Shown in pieces: positions 62,393 to 64,000 of a DNA stretch of 64,000 nt (the stretch's first letter is position 1; the number at the start of each line of letters is the position of its first letter). The DNA is taken from assembly GCA_037624485.1 (NCBI GenBank), contig JASJJC010000016.1:186001-250000 (forward strand), given 5' to 3'. The notes beneath the pieces are model-generated. The model did no database searches. It had not been told where the DNA came from and saw nothing but the letters and a program-made list of their open reading frames with translations. This stretch comes from JAFMKE01 sp037624485 (GTDB taxonomy: Bacteria; Bacteroidota; Bacteroidia; Chitinophagales; UBA8649). The position numbers and the translations under genes are program-made.

Positions 62393-63867
62393 TGAAAGAT
62401 ACAATTGTCATTGGAAGCGGTTTTGCAGGTTTAGCAGCTGCTTGTTACCTAGCCAAGGAAGGGAAAAAAGTTCTTGTTCTTGAAAAAAATGAAAGTATAG
62501 GGGGTCGAGCTTCATTCTTTCAGGCTGAAGGTTTTTCTTTTGACATGGGTCCAAGTTGGTACTGGATGCCAGATGTCTTTGAGAAATTCTTTTCAGACTT
62601 TGGTAAAAAACCAAGTGATTATTACACTTTAGAACGTCTCGATCCTGGATACAAGATATTTTACGGCAAAGATGATGAATTTGAGGTTCCTGCATCTACT
62701 AAAGAGCTGGGTCTACTTTTCGAAGAATTAGAACCAGGTGCAGGTATACAACTTGAAAAGTTTCTTAAAGATGCCAAGTATAAATATGATCGAGGGATCA
62801 ATGACCTAATAAATAAACCTTCGTTAAGTTTTTTGGAGTTTGCTAATCCTCTTTTATTGAAGGACTTGTTTGCATTGGATTTACTAAGTTCGATTGAAGG
62901 TTTGGTTGGGCGATACTTTAAGCATCCAAAGATTCGAAAGATATTGGAATTTCCTTCTTATTTTCTAGGTGCTACTCCAAATAAAATTCCAGCGCTATAC
63001 AGTTTAATGAATTTTGCCGACTTACAACTTGGCACCTGGTATCCATTAGGGGGGATGCACGAAATTATCAAAGCAATGCATGCTGTGGCAATTGAGTTAG
63101 GAGTTGAATTCCAAACCAATGCAGCAGTCGAAAAAATAAACATAGAGAATGGTTCAGTCACCAGCCTGGATACAAATAAAGGGGTTTACAAATCGAAAAG
63201 TGTAGTGGCAGCAGCAGACTACAATTTTGTTGAGCAAAACTTGATTCCAGCATCATACCGGCAATACGATGCGGCATATTGGGACAAGCAAATATTGGCT
63301 CCTTCTTCATTAATATTTTATTTAGGGTTCAACAAAAAAATTAAAAACCTTCGCCACCATAATTTATTTTTTGATAAAGATTTTGCAGCTTTTGGAGAGG
63401 ATATTTATGAGCAGCCAAAATGGCCAGAAGATCCATTGTTCTATGCGTGTGTGCCATCCAAAACTGACCATACTGTAGCTCCTGAGGGATTTGAAAATGT
63501 TTTTTTACTTATGCCAGTTTCTCCAGACATAGAGGGTAGTGATGAAATTCATAATCATTATTTGGAGCTCATGCTAAAACGTATTAGTGACTTTACTGGC
63601 GAGGAGATTAAAGCGAATAATGTTATATTTAAGAAGTCCTTTGCTCATCAAGAATTTAAAGATAGATATCATGCTTTTAAAGGAAATGCCTATGGTTTGG
63701 CAAATACTTTAAAACAAACAGCTATTTTTAAACCGAAAATGATGAACTCAAAGATTAATAATTTAGTTTATGCAGGTCAATTGACTGTTCCCGGCCCGGG
63801 AGTGCCCCCCTCATTGATTTCAGGGAAATTGGCTGCCGAACTTTCTATTAAACATTGTAAAATATAG
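62392..63867 (+). CDS. crtI: Phytoene desaturase
   Basis: The 491-residue FAD enzyme converts phytoene to lycopene. The N-terminal IVIGSGFAGLAAACYLAKEG binds FAD. The DMGPSWYWMPDVFEKFF segment is typical of flavobacterial CrtI, and the C-terminal GQLTVPGPGVPPSLISGKLAA completes the family motif. It begins one base inside the sigma stop and ends four bases before crtB, forming an operon. The lycopene cyclase is expected beyond the window. Confidence 0.93.
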   Translation: MKDTIVIGSGFAGLAAACYLAKEGKKVLVLEKNESIGGRASFFQAEGFSFDMGPSWYWMPDVFEKFFSDFGKKPSDYYTLERLDPGYKIFYGKDDEFEVPASTKELGLLFEELEPGAGIQLEKFLKDAKYKYDRGINDLINKPSLSFLEFANPLLLKDLFALDLLSSIEGLVGRYFKHPKIRKILEFPSYFLGATPNKIPALYSLMNFADLQLGTWYPLGGMHEIIKAMHAVAIELGVEFQTNAAVEKINIENGSVTSLDTNKGVYKSKSVVAAADYNFVEQNLIPASYRQYDAAYWDKQILAPSSLIFYLGFNKKIKNLRHHNLFFDKDFAAFGEDIYEQPKWPEDPLFYACVPSKTDHTVAPEGFENVFLLMPVSPDIEGSDEIHNHYLELMLKRISDFTGEEIKANNVIFKKSFAHQEFKDRYHAFKGNAYGLANTLKQTAIFKPKMMNSKINNLVYAGQLTVPGPGVPPSLISGKLAAELSIKHCKI

Positions 63868-63871
63868 ACTT

Positions 63872-64000
63872 ATGATCTCCCTGTATAACAAGTTTGCAGA
63901 AAATAGTAGCAAAAAAATAACTCACCTTTACAGTACTTCATTCACGTTAGGCATTAAAATGCTAGACAAAGAGTTTCACAACCATATTTATAATGTCTAT
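63872..64000 (+). CDS. crtB: Phytoene synthase, N-terminal fragment cut by the window end
   Basis: The first 43 codons run to the end of the window without a stop. The residues ITHLYSTSFTLGIKML followed by IYNVY match the N-terminus of Bacteroidota squalene/phytoene synthases (KYSTSFSLGI pattern). CrtB condenses two GGPP molecules to phytoene. The start is four bases after the crtI stop. The catalytic aspartate motifs lie beyond the window, so the call rests on the N-terminal match and position. Confidence 0.85.
   Translation, partial: MISLYNKFAENSSKKITHLYSTSFTLGIKMLDKEFHNHIYNVY

Overview
The window looks like a chromosomal segment of a pigmented, probably aerobic member of the Bacteroidota (Flavobacteriia-like). 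The evidence is low-GC DNA with short intergenic gaps and little Shine-Dalgarno signal, TAnnTTTG-type -7 promoter boxes in front of many genes, two secreted proteins with type IX secretion (T9SS) sorting domains (one type A, one type B gliding-motility-type with SprB repeats), a TonB-dependent receptor, and a flavobacterial-style carotenoid locus. I see no tRNA, rRNA, insertion sequence, prophage or CRISPR array. The only gap between protein genes longer than 300 nt (46156-46687) holds the RNase P RNA gene on the minus strand.

Layout. 0.07-6.5 kb: an AstE-like zinc deacylase, msrB, a secreted PKD-domain esterase, a deoxynucleoside kinase overlapping folK, and sppA. 6.6-13 kb: a small exported protein and a 1952-residue surface protein with a glycine-rich block, SprB repeats and a type B sorting domain, ended by a clear hairpin. 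13-18.4 kb: valS, a stand-alone WYL-domain protein, menE, a lipoprotein and rnhA. 18.5-23.4 kb: a PI-PLC-like lipoprotein followed by a Wzx-type flippase, a Wzz-like chain-length protein and a Wzy/WaaL-type ligase or polymerase. 23.5-36.1 kb: metabolic genes, mostly on the minus strand (acyl-CoA dehydrogenase, ribosome hibernation factor, CDP-alcohol transferase, an ERG4/ERG24 sterol-reductase homologue next to a nitronate monooxygenase, and a fumarylacetoacetase operon), plus a TonB receptor and an SDR on the plus strand. 36.2-46.2 kb: yccF, typA, a cold-shock protein, a SOUL protein, thyA, clpC, a STAS protein, rnz and a sigma-54-type response regulator. 46.2-55.2 kb: rnpB, a methyltransferase, mutS, a SpoU methylase, an acyltransferase, a MazG-like protein, a sulfotransferase and pyrR-pyrB. 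55.2-64 kb: a tightly overlapping run of two glycosyltransferases, ribBA, crtD-like and cruF-like genes, then a MerR/B12-domain regulator, an ECF sigma factor, crtI and the first 43 codons of crtB, cut by the window end.

The most interesting region is the right end. The MerR-type regulator keeps the Wx9EH light-sensing motif and the axial histidine of CarH-type adenosylcobalamin photoreceptors. Four alternating copies of TTGTTTAA / TTAAACAA lie between it and the sigma factor gene. Together with CrtI, CrtB, CruF and a second desaturase (probably CrtD), this suggests light-gated production of a monocyclic hydroxylated carotenoid of the saproxanthin or myxol type. RibBA in the same run could support the flavin demand of the desaturases, and the adjacent glycosyltransferases could act on the carotenoid or on exopolysaccharide. 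These links are inferences from gene order.

A second theme is transcription initiation. The rnpB promoter and P1 helix give a local estimate of the spacing between the -7 box and the transcript start. Applied to other genes it predicts leaders of about 1-4 nt for the astE-like gene, the methyltransferase, pyrR and merR, so these may be leaderless.
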